Below, piece by piece: positions 17,282 through 25,182 of a stretch of 64,000 nt of DNA. Source of the DNA: Sphingomonas sp. (GTDB lineage: Bacteria; Pseudomonadota; Alphaproteobacteria; Sphingomonadales; Sphingomonadaceae); assembly GCF_017304635.1 (NCBI RefSeq), contig NZ_JAFKMA010000003.1, forward strand, positions 191,001 through 255,000. Direction: 5' to 3'. The notes under the pieces were generated by a model. That model ran no database searches. It saw only the letters and a list, made by a program, of their open reading frames with translations, and was not told where the DNA came from. The translations under genes and the position numbers were made by a program. Numbering within the stretch: the first letter of the stretch is position 1; each line of letters starts with the position of its first letter.

Positions 17282-19240
17282 TCACGGCTTGGTACCGCCT
17301 CCTGCCGCGCTCGCCTGCCGCAAATAGAGGTGCATTTGCGACAGCCGCCGCAGGTCGCGTTGGGCGGTAGGGGCGTCGGTGGCGGGGAATTCGGGGGCGA
17401 CCGCTTGCCGACTGAGCTTGAGCGTCAGCACACCGCCGTCGATGGCACCCTGGCGCGTATAGGCATACCCGGCGATCGTACGGTCGAAGGCGAGCGGGTC
17501 CAGCGTGAACCCCTTGCCCTTGCCCGGCAGCGTGATCGTCTCGAGATATTCGCTCGAAAATGGATAGTTGACGGCGAACGGCGCGTCCTGGTCGGGGCCG
17601 TCCTCACGCGAGTAGTCGACTGTGCCGCCCAGTTGCACGCCCGTCAGCTCCATCGCACCGTCCTGCATGTCGAGGGCGGCGGTGCCGGCGAAAGTCAGCG
17701 TTTCGGTATTCGTCGTCGCATCGAAGGTCGCCGACACGGTGGTCGGCGTCAGATATGGGTAGTTCTGCCGCCACAGCGTCCGCAGGCTGCGTTCGCGCGC
17801 ATCGCTGGCGGTCGCGGCGATCTGGCGGCTGATGAGCGTGCCGGCATCGCCGCGGAACACGACCTCGCCGTGCGCAGGCACCGGCTTGTCGAACCCGGCC
17901 GACCCGTCGAACGACAGCCGAGTCGCGATCAACGGCGTCTTGCGCGGATCGGGCATCATCCGGACCAGGGTCGCATCGCTCGGCTGGAGCGGCAGGCCCC
18001 AGCGGAATGCCGGCGTCTCGATCTCGGCCAGCCGGCGGTCGCCCATCCGCGTCCCGTCCAACCAGTAAGCGCGCCCGCCGATCGTCGCGCGCACCAGCAC
18101 ATGGTTGAACAACCCCGCCGCGGGCAGATAGCGCGGCACCGCGTCGCCGATCGCCGTCGTGTTGACCAGCACCGGCTGCGCCTCGATCCCGAGCGCGTGG
18201 AGCAAACTGAGCAACAGCACCGTCTTGCCCTTGCAATCGCCATAGCGCCGCTGCCACGTCTGTTCGGCCGCCGCCGGCACGTAGCCGCCGTCGTTCAGTC
18301 CGACGAACAGGTAGCGGACCTGGTTCTGCACCAGCGCGAGGGCCGCCTCGGCGCGCGCGACCTGATCCTTGGAGCTCGCCGCGATCTTCGCCGCCGCCTG
18401 CCCGACTGCTCCGTCCGGCGCGACCGCCGCGGCCTTCGCGTACAGCGGCGCCATCGCTGCCGATAGCTGCGCCCAATCCTTCCAGTCGGAAAACTGGATC
18501 GCATCCGCCTGCTGGAACCGTGCCGGCGCGCCGCGCGGCAGGACCGGAGTCGCGAGGTAGGGCGCCGTGATCGACAGGACGGCCGTTTCGCCATCACGTT
18601 TGACCACGGGCTCGGGCAGGCCGCGCATCGCGCGCCACTGCATTGAGCCGCCCTCCCCCCAGCTCGCCGTCAGCCGCGAATCGGCCGTCATCGATGCGAA
18701 CCGGATGTCGGCCTCGCGATGGCCGCCCAGCGCCGGGTCGATGTGTCGATAGGTACGCGCGAATTCGACGATGTCGCCGACCTGAAGTCCTTCGATCTGC
18801 AGCGATCCGGTCAGGCGCCCGTCGATCGACGCGCGTTCGAGATTCACCTCACGGTGGAGGACGCTGAACTTCTGCGTCTTGAGCACGTCGATCACTTGGC
18901 CGCCGCGCAGGATGCGGAGCCGATGGACGGTCACGCTGTCATGTTCGGGATTCCACGACGTGGTGACGCTGGCAAGCTTTGCCAGGCCGTCGGCGCCTGT
19001 GATCTGGAAAGCCTCGTCCCAATACGTCTCGAGCGCGCCGTCCTCGTCGAACCGGAGTTGGGCATCGCGCAGCAACGCACGCGATGGCGCCGTGGTCGAT
19101 TGCGTGGGCACGGGCGGAACGGCGTGGACCTTCACCCAGGCCGGCGGTTCGGCGATGTCCAGCGTATCGGACGCATGGGCCGGCGCCGACGCGGCTAGCG
19201 CGAATCCCCAGGCAAGCCAACGCATCCGGCCGTAATGCAT
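17282..19240 (-). CDS. Exported DUF3857 / transglutaminase-fold protein
   Basis: A 652-residue protein with a signal peptide (MRWLAWGFALAASAPAHAS), so periplasmic or outer-membrane associated. The N-terminal half is a DUF3857 beta domain. A transglutaminase/protease-like core follows with the triad Cys336 in YGDCKGKT, His380 in FNHVLVRA and Asp395 in WLDGT. The C-terminus is a further beta domain (DUF2569/3858-like). Such proteins are frequent in Sphingomonadales and Bacteroidetes; substrates are unknown, with peptide or peptidoglycan remodelling as the usual guess. The ATG at 19240 is preceded by GGGGGAG. It is convergent with tRNA-Leu and monocistronic by position. Confidence 0.86.
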   Translation of the reverse strand: MHYGRMRWLAWGFALAASAPAHASDTLDIAEPPAWVKVHAVPPVPTQSTTAPSRALLRDAQLRFDEDGALETYWDEAFQITGADGLAKLASVTTSWNPEHDSVTVHRLRILRGGQVIDVLKTQKFSVLHREVNLERASIDGRLTGSLQIEGLQVGDIVEFARTYRHIDPALGGHREADIRFASMTADSRLTASWGEGGSMQWRAMRGLPEPVVKRDGETAVLSITAPYLATPVLPRGAPARFQQADAIQFSDWKDWAQLSAAMAPLYAKAAAVAPDGAVGQAAAKIAASSKDQVARAEAALALVQNQVRYLFVGLNDGGYVPAAAEQTWQRRYGDCKGKTVLLLSLLHALGIEAQPVLVNTTAIGDAVPRYLPAAGLFNHVLVRATIGGRAYWLDGTRMGDRRLAEIETPAFRWGLPLQPSDATLVRMMPDPRKTPLIATRLSFDGSAGFDKPVPAHGEVVFRGDAGTLISRQIAATASDARERSLRTLWRQNYPYLTPTTVSATFDATTNTETLTFAGTAALDMQDGAMELTGVQLGGTVDYSREDGPDQDAPFAVNYPFSSEYLETITLPGKGKGFTLDPLAFDRTIAGYAYTRQGAIDGGVLTLKLSRQAVAPEFPATDAPTAQRDLRRLSQMHLYLRQASAAGGGTKP

Positions 19241-19486
19241 GCAGAGTTCTCCCCCGTTTCGCGCAGTCATGAAGAATAATCGTGCCGACACAAGACGTGC
19301 GATCGGTCATGCGACACGTCGCGACATTTTCCCTGTCCCGGATTGGTGAATTTTCGCGTACCCGCTTAGCGGCGGCGGCTTTCAGGCGGATTACAGATGC
19401 GCTGCTTGTCGGCGAGCAGTACCGGAAATTGCTCGGCAAAGCGTTTCAGCGGAAAAATCCTAGTCACGCGCAGCATTTACACTGAT

Positions 19487-19885
19487 TCAACGTTCGCTGG
19501 CGCGACCCGTGACCTCACCAACGAACCGCGCCAGGTCGCCGAACGTCGCGTCGTCGAAGCCAAGGCCGTGATCGGTGTCGACCAGCGGCGCCAGCGCGGC
19601 GGCGGCCATCAGGTGGTGCTGGTCGAAGGCGCGGTCGGGATCGCGAATGTCTTCCCATTTGCGCAACGCGGTCAGTCGCGCGTCGATCGTCCGGGCGACG
19701 ATCTCGCGGCAGGGCATGTCGGCGCACAACGCGTTGTGGCGGGCGTGGTGATCCCAACGCAGATGCTCGGCGAGTTGTGCAAGCGCATGGCGGGCGGCCG
19801 ACAATTGCTCGACGTTGACGGTGATGGCGTTCAGTTCGTCGTGGTGTGGCGCGGTCTGGATCGGGATGGTTATCATCTCGATCAT
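19487..19885 (-). CDS. Hypothetical protein behind an FNR/FixK-like box
   Basis: A soluble protein of about 132 residues with no family I recognise. It is rich in Asp, His, Ala and Arg and predicted helical; His-rich stretches (DHHARHNAL, FDQHHLM, DTDHGLG) could bind metal, loosely recalling hemerythrin-type helices, but the required spacing is not evident. The start is uncertain: ATG 19885 or 19876, with no strong SD; a longer ORF to 19930 would enter the regulatory palindrome at 19934-19947. It is the most telomere-like end gene of the Crp/Fnr island, on the same strand as the regulator. Confidence 0.5.
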   Translation of the reverse strand: MIEMITIPIQTAPHHDELNAITVNVEQLSAARHALAQLAEHLRWDHHARHNALCADMPCREIVARTIDARLTALRKWEDIRDPDRAFDQHHLMAAAALAPLVDTDHGLGFDDATFGDLARFVGEVTGRASER

Positions 19886-19933
19886 CAAACCCGTAGTGGT
19901 CGTGCCGGGTTGCCCGGCGCGCGCGAACAATCG

Positions 19934-19947
19934 CGCTGATCCAGATC
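19934..19947. promoter_or_regulatory. FNR/FixK-like box 1
   Basis: CTGATCCAGATCAA fits the FixK/FNR consensus TTGAYC-NN-GATCAA with one mismatch (first base). It is centred about 55 bases before the presumed start of the gene ending at 19487, which fits activation at -41.5 with a short leader. Two further copies lie in the same island. Confidence 0.55.
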
Positions 19948-19980
19948 AAGTCGGTTCGAAAACGGGACGCATTGGAGCCG

Positions 19981-20136
19981 TTACACCGGCCGCGACAAAC
20001 CGAGCCGCCGCATCTGGTTGCGGATTTCGCTGACCGGACGGCCGAGCGACAGCGCGATCTCCGCGATCGACCAGCGTTTCCACAACAGCGCGCGCAGGCG
20101 ACGGTTGGCGGCTTCGGGCCAGGCGAGCTGCGTCAT
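19981..20136 (-). CDS. Mini GcrA-like helix-turn-helix protein
   Basis: A 51-residue protein consisting only of a helix-turn-helix: WPEAANRRLRALLWKRWSIA, then EIALSLGRPVSEIRNQMRRLGLS. The pattern (Trp, LW, SxxEIA, LG, xxRNxxxRLGLS) resembles the DNA-binding head of the alphaproteobacterial cell-cycle factor GcrA, without its C-terminal sigma-binding half. GGAG lies nine bases before the ATG, supporting translation as a small protein; the longer ORF upstream is intergenic. It sits between the Crp/Fnr regulator and the hypothetical gene on the same strand. A regulatory role is inference. Confidence 0.6.
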   Translation of the reverse strand: MTQLAWPEAANRRLRALLWKRWSIAEIALSLGRPVSEIRNQMRRLGLSRPV

Positions 20137-20231
20137 GTCCGAAATCTCCGGTAGAGGATCGGACGGCAACGCCGCGTCATCGGCATGGTTGCATCCTTCT
20201 AACCTCGCGCAATGCGATGAGCGGGAATCGC

Positions 20232-21014
20232 TCAGCGCCGCAACGGTCCGTCGCCATTGACCGGCGGGATCGCGACTGGCTGCATATCGCGACCGAGCCA
20301 CGACACATCGGTCGACACGGTCCGCGGCCGTACCGCAGCCAGCCGCCGCAACGCCGACGGGTCGATCAATCGCACCCGGCGGCCTCGCCGCGCAACCAGC
20401 CCAAGTTCCTGCAACTGCCGCAGCATGCGATTGACGTGCACCGGAGTCAGCGCCAGCAGGTCGCCGATCTGTTCCTGGGTGAGCGCCAAGTCGAAACCGT
20501 CGTCATCGCCATGGCCAATGCGGTGCAGGCGATCGCTCAGCTCGATCAGCAAAGCGGCGACGCGTGCCAGCGCACTCGCACGACCGACCGCGGCCAGCCG
20601 GTCCATCAGTACGGTCCGCTCCTCCTGTGCCGCCAACAGCATGGTCACCGCGATCGCGGGAGAGGTCATCATCAGCGCGCCGATCCGCTCGAGCGGGATG
20701 CGGCTGACCACCGCCGGCGTCAACGCCGTCACCGTATCGACCGCGCTGTCGAAGCACATGCTCGTGCTGCCCAGCATGTCGCCCGGCAAGTGCAGCTTCA
20801 CGATCTGCCGCTCGCCGTCCCACAACAGCATCGAGGCGGCGACCCACCCTTCGAGCAAGAAGTACACCGAGCGGTCGCTGCTGCCTTCGGAGCGGATCAC
20901 GCCATAACGCGCGATGCGTTGCGGCGGCTCGCCGAGCGCCTGGATGCGCGCGACGTCGGCCGGAGTCAGCAATGAAGTCGCGGTCAGACGATAGGTCGGA
21001 AAATTCGTTGTCAC
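20232..21014 (-). CDS. Crp/Fnr-family transcriptional regulator
   Basis: A 260-residue regulator with an N-terminal cyclic-nucleotide-binding-like beta barrel (RYGVIRSEGSSDRSVYFLLEGWV to about residue 115), a long dimer helix and a C-terminal winged HTH (LTQEQIGDLLALTPVHVNRMLR, about 175-200). It lacks the N-terminal Cys cluster of oxygen-sensing FNR, and the cAMP-pocket residues are not conserved, so the signal is unknown; it is closer to FixK-like members. The recognition helix reads TPVHVNR rather than ExxSR of FNR. It starts at GTG 21014 with GGGGAA upstream. It faces the SRPBCC gene across a 218-base gap holding an FNR-like palindrome. Confidence 0.88.
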   Translation of the reverse strand: MTTNFPTYRLTATSLLTPADVARIQALGEPPQRIARYGVIRSEGSSDRSVYFLLEGWVAASMLLWDGERQIVKLHLPGDMLGSTSMCFDSAVDTVTALTPAVVSRIPLERIGALMMTSPAIAVTMLLAAQEERTVLMDRLAAVGRASALARVAALLIELSDRLHRIGHGDDDGFDLALTQEQIGDLLALTPVHVNRMLRQLQELGLVARRGRRVRLIDPSALRRLAAVRPRTVSTDVSWLGRDMQPVAIPPVNGDGPLRR

Positions 21015-21133
21015 AGCCGGTTCCCCGGCGCTCGACTAGCCGAGCCATCGGGCCATCGCGTTGATGCGCGTTAAAGCATCGCGATGCCAATGCGATGGCG
21101 TTGAACAGCCCGCGCACTCGATCGCGACTCAGT

Positions 21134-21147
21134 TTAACCTGGATCAG
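21134..21147. promoter_or_regulatory. FNR/FixK-like box 2 in divergent promoter region
   Basis: TTAACCTGGATCAG fits TTGAYC-NN-GATCAA with two mismatches. It lies between the divergent Crp/Fnr gene (start 21014) and the SRPBCC gene (start 21233), so it could serve either or both. Confidence 0.5.
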
Positions 21148-21232
21148 ACAACTATCTGATTCGACGCCGGAATTGCCGGAACAATGGGACGCGGCGTTCG
21201 CTTGGGAAAGCTCCGCCGCCGTGGAGAACGCG

Positions 21233-21817
21233 ATGCCCCCGACTGATGTCCGAACCGACGATGCACCGCTGACGGCGTCCAAGCGGCACGACGCGGTCGC
21301 CGACGCGACCGACAACGTGATCGAAGCGAAGGGCGACACCCTCATCGGTCGCGCCGTCACGATCAACCGGCCCGCCGCCGAACTGTTCGCATACTGGCGC
21401 GACTTCGCCAACCTGGCAACGTTCATGGAGAATGTCGAACGCGTCGACGTGCTCGACGACGCGCGCTCGCACTGGGTGGTCAAGGCGCCCGGCGGTAAGA
21501 CCGTCGAATGGGACGCGGTCGTCACTGAGGAAGCCAAGGACAGTTTCATCGCCTGGGCCTCGTCCGAAGGCGCCGATGTGCCGAACAGCGGCCGGATCGA
21601 TTTCCGCGACGCCGGCGATCGCGGCACCGTGGTCACCGCGACGATCCTCTACGACCCGCCGGCCGGTGCGATCGGCAAGCTGATCGCCAAAGTGTTCCAG
21701 CGCGAGCCCGCCATCCAGGCGCGCCGCGACCTGCGCCGGTTCAAGCAACTGATGGAAACCGGCGAGATCGCGACCGCGGCGATGAACCGCGAACAATTCG
21801 AGGAGGAAGGCGCATGA
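21233..21817 (+). CDS. SRPBCC-fold (cyclase/dehydrase-like) protein
   Basis: A 194-residue protein with a hydrophilic N-terminal stretch of about 35 residues and one START/SRPBCC domain: [34 protein letters not shown], then [17 protein letters not shown] and [15 protein letters not shown]. This is the polyketide cyclase/dehydrase type also found in YndB-like membrane-stress proteins; it binds a hydrophobic ligand and has no clear catalytic residues. ATG 21233 is chosen because GGAGAA lies upstream; the ORF extension to 21095 crosses the FNR-like box. Its stop overlaps the alcohol dehydrogenase start by four bases, so the two proteins are made together. Confidence 0.83.
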   Translation: MPPTDVRTDDAPLTASKRHDAVADATDNVIEAKGDTLIGRAVTINRPAAELFAYWRDFANLATFMENVERVDVLDDARSHWVVKAPGGKTVEWDAVVTEEAKDSFIAWASSEGADVPNSGRIDFRDAGDRGTVVTATILYDPPAGAIGKLIAKVFQREPAIQARRDLRRFKQLMETGEIATAAMNREQFEEEGA

Positions 21818-22998
21818 AGGCGCTTGCGTGGCACGGCAAGCACGACGTGCGCATCGACAACGTGCCAGATCCCGGCATCGTCAACCCGCGCGATGCGATC
21901 ATCAAGGTGACCGCCACCGCGATCTGCGGATCGGACCTGCACCTCTACGACGGTTATATCCCGACGATGCAAGCGGGTGACGTGCTCGGGCACGAGTTCA
22001 TGGGCGAGGTGGTCGAGACCGGCCCCAAGTCGACGCTCAAGAAGGGTCAGAAGATCGTCGTCCCGTTCACCATCGCTTGCGGCAATTGCTACCATTGCGG
22101 CAAGCATCAATATTCGGCGTGCGATAACGGGCTGCCCGCAGACAACCAGGACATCGCGCAGGAACTGTACGGCCAGCCAATGTCGGGCCTGTTCGGCTAC
22201 AGCCACATGACCGGCGGCTATGCCGGCGGCCAGGCCGAATATGTCCGCGTGCCGTTCAGCGACGTCGGCCCGATCGTGATACCCGACGGGATCGACGACG
22301 AGAAGGTGCTGTTCCTGTCCGACATCCTGCCCACCGGGTGGATGGCAGCGGAAAATGCCGAGATCGAGCCCGGCGACATCGTCGCGGTGTGGGGGTGCGG
22401 CCCGGTCGGTCTCTTCGCGGTGCAATCGGCCAAACTGATGGGCGCCGATCGCGTCATTGCGATCGACCATTTCCCGCACCGGCTCGAACTCGCCAAGCAG
22501 TTCGGCGCAGAGACGATCAACTACGAGGAATCGGCGGTCTATGAGGCGCTGATGGAGATGACCGGCGGGATCGGCCCCGACGCGGTGATCGATTGCGTCG
22601 GGCTGGAGGCGCACGGCTTTTTCGTCGATAACGTGCTCGACCAAGTCAAGAAGTCGACCTTCCTCGGCACCGACCGTATCCACGCCAATCGCCAAGCGAT
22701 CATCGCCTGTCGCAAGGGCGGGCGCGTGTCGATGCCGGCGGTCTATGGCGGGTTCGTCGACAAATGGCCGCTGGGCGCGTTCATGGAGAAGGGGCTGACG
22801 CTCAAGACCGGTCAGACCCACGTCCAGCACTACATGCCCGGGCTGCTTCAGGCGATCTTGGACGGGAAGATCGATACGACCTTCCTCATCAGCCACCGGT
22901 TGCCGCTCAAGCAGGCGCCGGACGGCTACAGGATGTTCCACGATGACCAGAACGAAGTGACCAAAGTCGTGCTCAAACCGGGTTTGGCAGCAGCCTGA
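21814..22998 (+). CDS. Zinc-dependent MDR alcohol dehydrogenase
   Basis: A 394-residue medium-chain dehydrogenase, closest in pattern to the glutathione-independent formaldehyde dehydrogenase-like group. Catalytic zinc ligands are Cys38 (ICGSDLH), His60 and Glu61 (GHEFMGEV); the structural zinc site is Cys89, 92, 95 and 103. The Rossmann loop [21 protein letters not shown] lies near 190-210. An acidic residue after the second strand (AIDHF) suggests NAD. It is coupled to the SRPBCC gene by ATGA. In sphingomonads this pair recurs with SDR genes in stress regions (family knowledge); the natural alcohol or aldehyde is unknown. Confidence 0.9.
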   Translation: MKALAWHGKHDVRIDNVPDPGIVNPRDAIIKVTATAICGSDLHLYDGYIPTMQAGDVLGHEFMGEVVETGPKSTLKKGQKIVVPFTIACGNCYHCGKHQYSACDNGLPADNQDIAQELYGQPMSGLFGYSHMTGGYAGGQAEYVRVPFSDVGPIVIPDGIDDEKVLFLSDILPTGWMAAENAEIEPGDIVAVWGCGPVGLFAVQSAKLMGADRVIAIDHFPHRLELAKQFGAETINYEESAVYEALMEMTGGIGPDAVIDCVGLEAHGFFVDNVLDQVKKSTFLGTDRIHANRQAIIACRKGGRVSMPAVYGGFVDKWPLGAFMEKGLTLKTGQTHVQHYMPGLLQAILDGKIDTTFLISHRLPLKQAPDGYRMFHDDQNEVTKVVLKPGLAAA

Positions 22999-22999
22999 T

Positions 23000-23093
23000 C
23001 CCCTCCCGCTTGTCGGATGGGTCAAGGAAGGGCGCATGCGTCCTCGCCGCTCTCGACAAGCCCTCCACCAGCCCCTCCCACCAGCGGGAGGAG
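23000..23093. repeat. Decayed REP/REPIN-like inverted repeat
   Basis: The arm CCCCTCCCGCTTG near 23000 and the arm AGCCCCTCCCACCAGCGGGA near 23070-23090 resemble the two ends of the better-preserved element at 45653-45762. CCTCCC/GGGAGG still forms a hairpin. It sits in the gap between two co-directional genes of one cluster. Confidence 0.5.
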
Positions 23094-23109
23094 AGAAAGA
23101 AGGAAGATC

Positions 23110-23886
23110 ATGCCCGAAAAATTCGCAGTCATCACCGGCGGCTCGACCGGAATCGGCGCCGAACTCGTGAAGCTGGCGGTCAAGGACGGTTACAGCGTAC
23201 TGACCGCCGCCGACACGCCGTTCACCGAAGATTTCGGCCCGGAGGTCGAGACGCTCGACGTCGACCTGTCGACCGTTGAAGGCGTCGATCGATTGCTGTC
23301 GCGGGCGGACGATCGCCGCATCGACCTGCTCTGTGCCAATGCGGGGCACGGGCTCGGCCACGCCTTCCTCGATCAGAAGGTCGAGGACTGGCGGCACGTG
23401 ATCGACACTAACATCACCGGTACGATCTACCTGCTCCACAAGGTGCTGCCGGCGATGGTCGCGCGCAACGAGGGCAAGGTGCTGGTGACCGGATCGATCG
23501 CCGGCTACATCCCCGGCAGCTTCCAGGCGGTCTATAATGCGTCGAAATCGTTCGTCGATTACTTCACGGACGCGATTCGCAACGAACTGAAGGAGTCGGA
23601 CGGCGTCCAGATCACGACGTTGAAGCCCGGCCCGGTCGATACCGATTTCTTCGCGCGCGGCGATATGCTCGACACCTTGGTCGGCGATCCCGACACGCCG
23701 GAGAAGCGCCGCGACCCGGCACTCGTCGCGAAGGACGGCTGGGACGCGCTGATGAGCGGCAAGGACTCGATCTTCTCCGGCTGGTCGACCAAGATCCAGG
23801 GTGAGATGGCCGGGATCACCCCGGCGTCCGTCCTCGCCGAACAGCATCGCAAGATGGCCGAACCCGGCTCGGCCGACAAGAACTGA
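23110..23886 (+). CDS. Short-chain dehydrogenase/reductase
   Basis: A 258-residue classical SDR. Cofactor motif TGGSTGIG (9-16), NAGHG (77-81) and the catalytic set Asn101, Ser129, Tyr142 and Lys146 (YNASK) are present; PGPVDTDFF follows the active site. The C-terminal tail after about residue 200 (DMLDTLVGDPDTPEKRRDP) is longer than in minimal SDRs and matches a group of alphaproteobacterial SDRs with a Lys/Asp-rich lid. AGGAAG precedes the ATG. It shares one base with the following HbpS-like gene (TGATG overlap), and follows the alcohol dehydrogenase after a REP-like gap, so together they may oxidise or reduce a common carbonyl compound (inference). Confidence 0.9.
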   Translation: MPEKFAVITGGSTGIGAELVKLAVKDGYSVLTAADTPFTEDFGPEVETLDVDLSTVEGVDRLLSRADDRRIDLLCANAGHGLGHAFLDQKVEDWRHVIDTNITGTIYLLHKVLPAMVARNEGKVLVTGSIAGYIPGSFQAVYNASKSFVDYFTDAIRNELKESDGVQITTLKPGPVDTDFFARGDMLDTLVGDPDTPEKRRDPALVAKDGWDALMSGKDSIFSGWSTKIQGEMAGITPASVLAEQHRKMAEPGSADKN

Positions 23887-24329
23887 TGGTCATGATGATC
23901 GAAACGCTGTCGCTCGGCGATGCCCGCCGGATGCTGATGACGGCGGAGGCGAAGGCCGCGCAGATCGGCGTGCCGTCGAACATCGCGGTGGTCGATGCCG
24001 GCGGCAACCTGCTGGCATTCGCGCGTATGGACGGGGCGTGGCTCGGCTCGATCGACATCGCGATCGACAAGGCGTTCACCGCGCGCGCGTTCGACATGAC
24101 GACCGAGGAACTGGGCGCGATGTCGCAGCCGAAGCGGATGACGTTCGGTATCCAGAACACCAATCACGATCGCGTCGTCATCTTCGGCGGCGGCGTGCCG
24201 GTGAAGGTCGGCGAGACCGTGATCGGCGCGATCGGATCGAGCGGCGGCACGGTCGATCAGGACGTCGAGATCGTCGAAGCCGCACTGGCCGCCTTCGAAG
24301 AAGAGCGGTCGCGGCACGCGGTCATCTGA
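23886..24329 (+). CDS. GlcG/HbpS-family protein
   Basis: A 147-residue protein of the GlcG/HbpS fold: IAVVDAGGNLLAFARMDGAWLGS (about 35-57), DIAIDKAFTARAF and FGGGVPVKVGETVIGAIGSSGG. Members bind haem (HbpS) or accompany glycolate, diol and corrinoid enzymes, apparently as accessory or ligand-binding proteins; none has a well-defined enzyme role. There is no signal peptide, so it stays cytoplasmic. The start overlaps the SDR stop by one base, making this the last gene of the SRPBCC-ADH-SDR-HbpS cluster. A perfect 12-bp hairpin follows. Confidence 0.85.
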   Translation: MVMMIETLSLGDARRMLMTAEAKAAQIGVPSNIAVVDAGGNLLAFARMDGAWLGSIDIAIDKAFTARAFDMTTEELGAMSQPKRMTFGIQNTNHDRVVIFGGGVPVKVGETVIGAIGSSGGTVDQDVEIVEAALAAFEEERSRHAVI

Positions 24330-24347
24330 CGGCTCACCCGCGTATTT

Positions 24348-24384
24348 GGCGGTCGTGTCACGTCTGGCGCGCGACACGACCGCC
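24348..24384. terminator. Bidirectional terminator-like 12-bp hairpin
   Basis: GGCGGTCGTGTC (24348-24359) and GACACGACCGCC (24373-24384) are perfectly complementary with a 13-base loop. It lies between convergent genes ending at 24329 and 24389. On the minus strand it is followed by a short AAATA; on the plus strand by TCGCTT, so U-runs are poor. Confidence 0.6.
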
Positions 24385-24388
24385 TCGC

Positions 24389-24874
24389 TTACATCGACTG
24401 CAGCATCGCGATGTGGTGCCGCACGACCGGCACGATCTGCGAGGCCGCCGTGCGCAGGCTCGGCACGCTGCCGCTGCGCGCATAATCCTGATGCAACGCC
24501 AGCGCCTGATCGTGCGCGGTTCGTTGCTGCGAGATGTAGAGCGTGTCCCGCTCCGCCCCATGCGCGGCGCGCAGCTGGGCCATCATGGTGCGCTGATCGG
24601 GGGTCAGCATCGGCGGCGTGACGCGCATCCGCGCGCGCATCGCCGCTTGTTTGACCAACGTCGTGCTCTTGGTGTGATCCCGGATCATGTCGCGCACGAA
24701 GGCACGGAGCTTGGCGTTGCGCGTGGTGTCGGCGACGAGCTGGCTCGATTGCCGCTCGTACAGGTCGCTGGCGCCGGCGGTCATGACATAGTCGCGCGGA
24801 GACGTCGCCGCATGAACCGCGGTGGTCGCGACCAAAGCTGCGGGTATGGCCAGCATCAGATAGCGTTGCATCAT
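24389..24874 (-). CDS. Exported DUF4142 protein
   Basis: A 161-residue periplasmic protein with a signal peptide (MLAIPAALVATTAVHAA) and a helical DUF4142 (ferritin-like) domain: VMTAGASDLYERQSSQL, FVRDMIRDHTKSTTLVKQAA and QRTAHDQALALHQDYA. DUF4142 proteins are common in stress-related alphaproteobacterial loci; metal binding is possible (several His and Glu in helices) but unproven. GAGGAGAAG precedes tandem ATG codons at 24874 and 24871. An FNR/FixK-like palindrome lies 107 bases upstream. Confidence 0.85.
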   Translation of the reverse strand: MMQRYLMLAIPAALVATTAVHAATSPRDYVMTAGASDLYERQSSQLVADTTRNAKLRAFVRDMIRDHTKSTTLVKQAAMRARMRVTPPMLTPDQRTMMAQLRAAHGAERDTLYISQQRTAHDQALALHQDYARSGSVPSLRTAASQIVPVVRHHIAMLQSM

Positions 24875-25182
24875 CTTCTCCTCATGAAGGGCATAGCGGA
24901 TCGACGCCTATCGCGGGGCGTCGTCGCCCTGTAGATCGAACCGGGAAGCGGTCTCGACCGTTCCCGATCACGCTGCTGAACTGATCGAGATCAGCACGAT
25001 TCCGCTCGACCCAAATCGACGCTATTTCAGATATTTGGCGTCGCGATCCCCATTTACGGCGCTCAATCGCGGTTGGCGCCAAGACGTTTGGCCGTTGGAA
25101 AGCGGCAGTACGTCCGGGCTGTCGCTTCTTGCCGCTGCTTCGTGCTAGTCCACGGCTCTTGAAGCGTTAGAAAGAGGTGAGG
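24875..25182. other. 308-base divergent promoter region
   Basis: No gene is supported here; the minus-strand ORF at 24882-25082 has no ribosome site or recognisable product. The gap separates the DUF4142 gene from the GH13 gene and holds the FNR/FixK-like palindrome at 24981-24994. I could not define -35/-10 boxes. Confidence 0.6.
24981..24994. promoter_or_regulatory. FNR/FixK-like box 3
   Basis: CTGATCGAGATCAG is a near-perfect palindrome (CTGATC-GA-GATCAG) and fits TTGAYC-NN-GATCAA with one mismatch at each end. It lies 107 bases before the DUF4142 start and 188 bases before the GH13 start. Confidence 0.5.

Noticed and set aside
19282-19485. A 67-codon plus-strand frame in the gap after the transglutaminase gene
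   Set aside because: No ribosome site, no recognisable features; probably intergenic.
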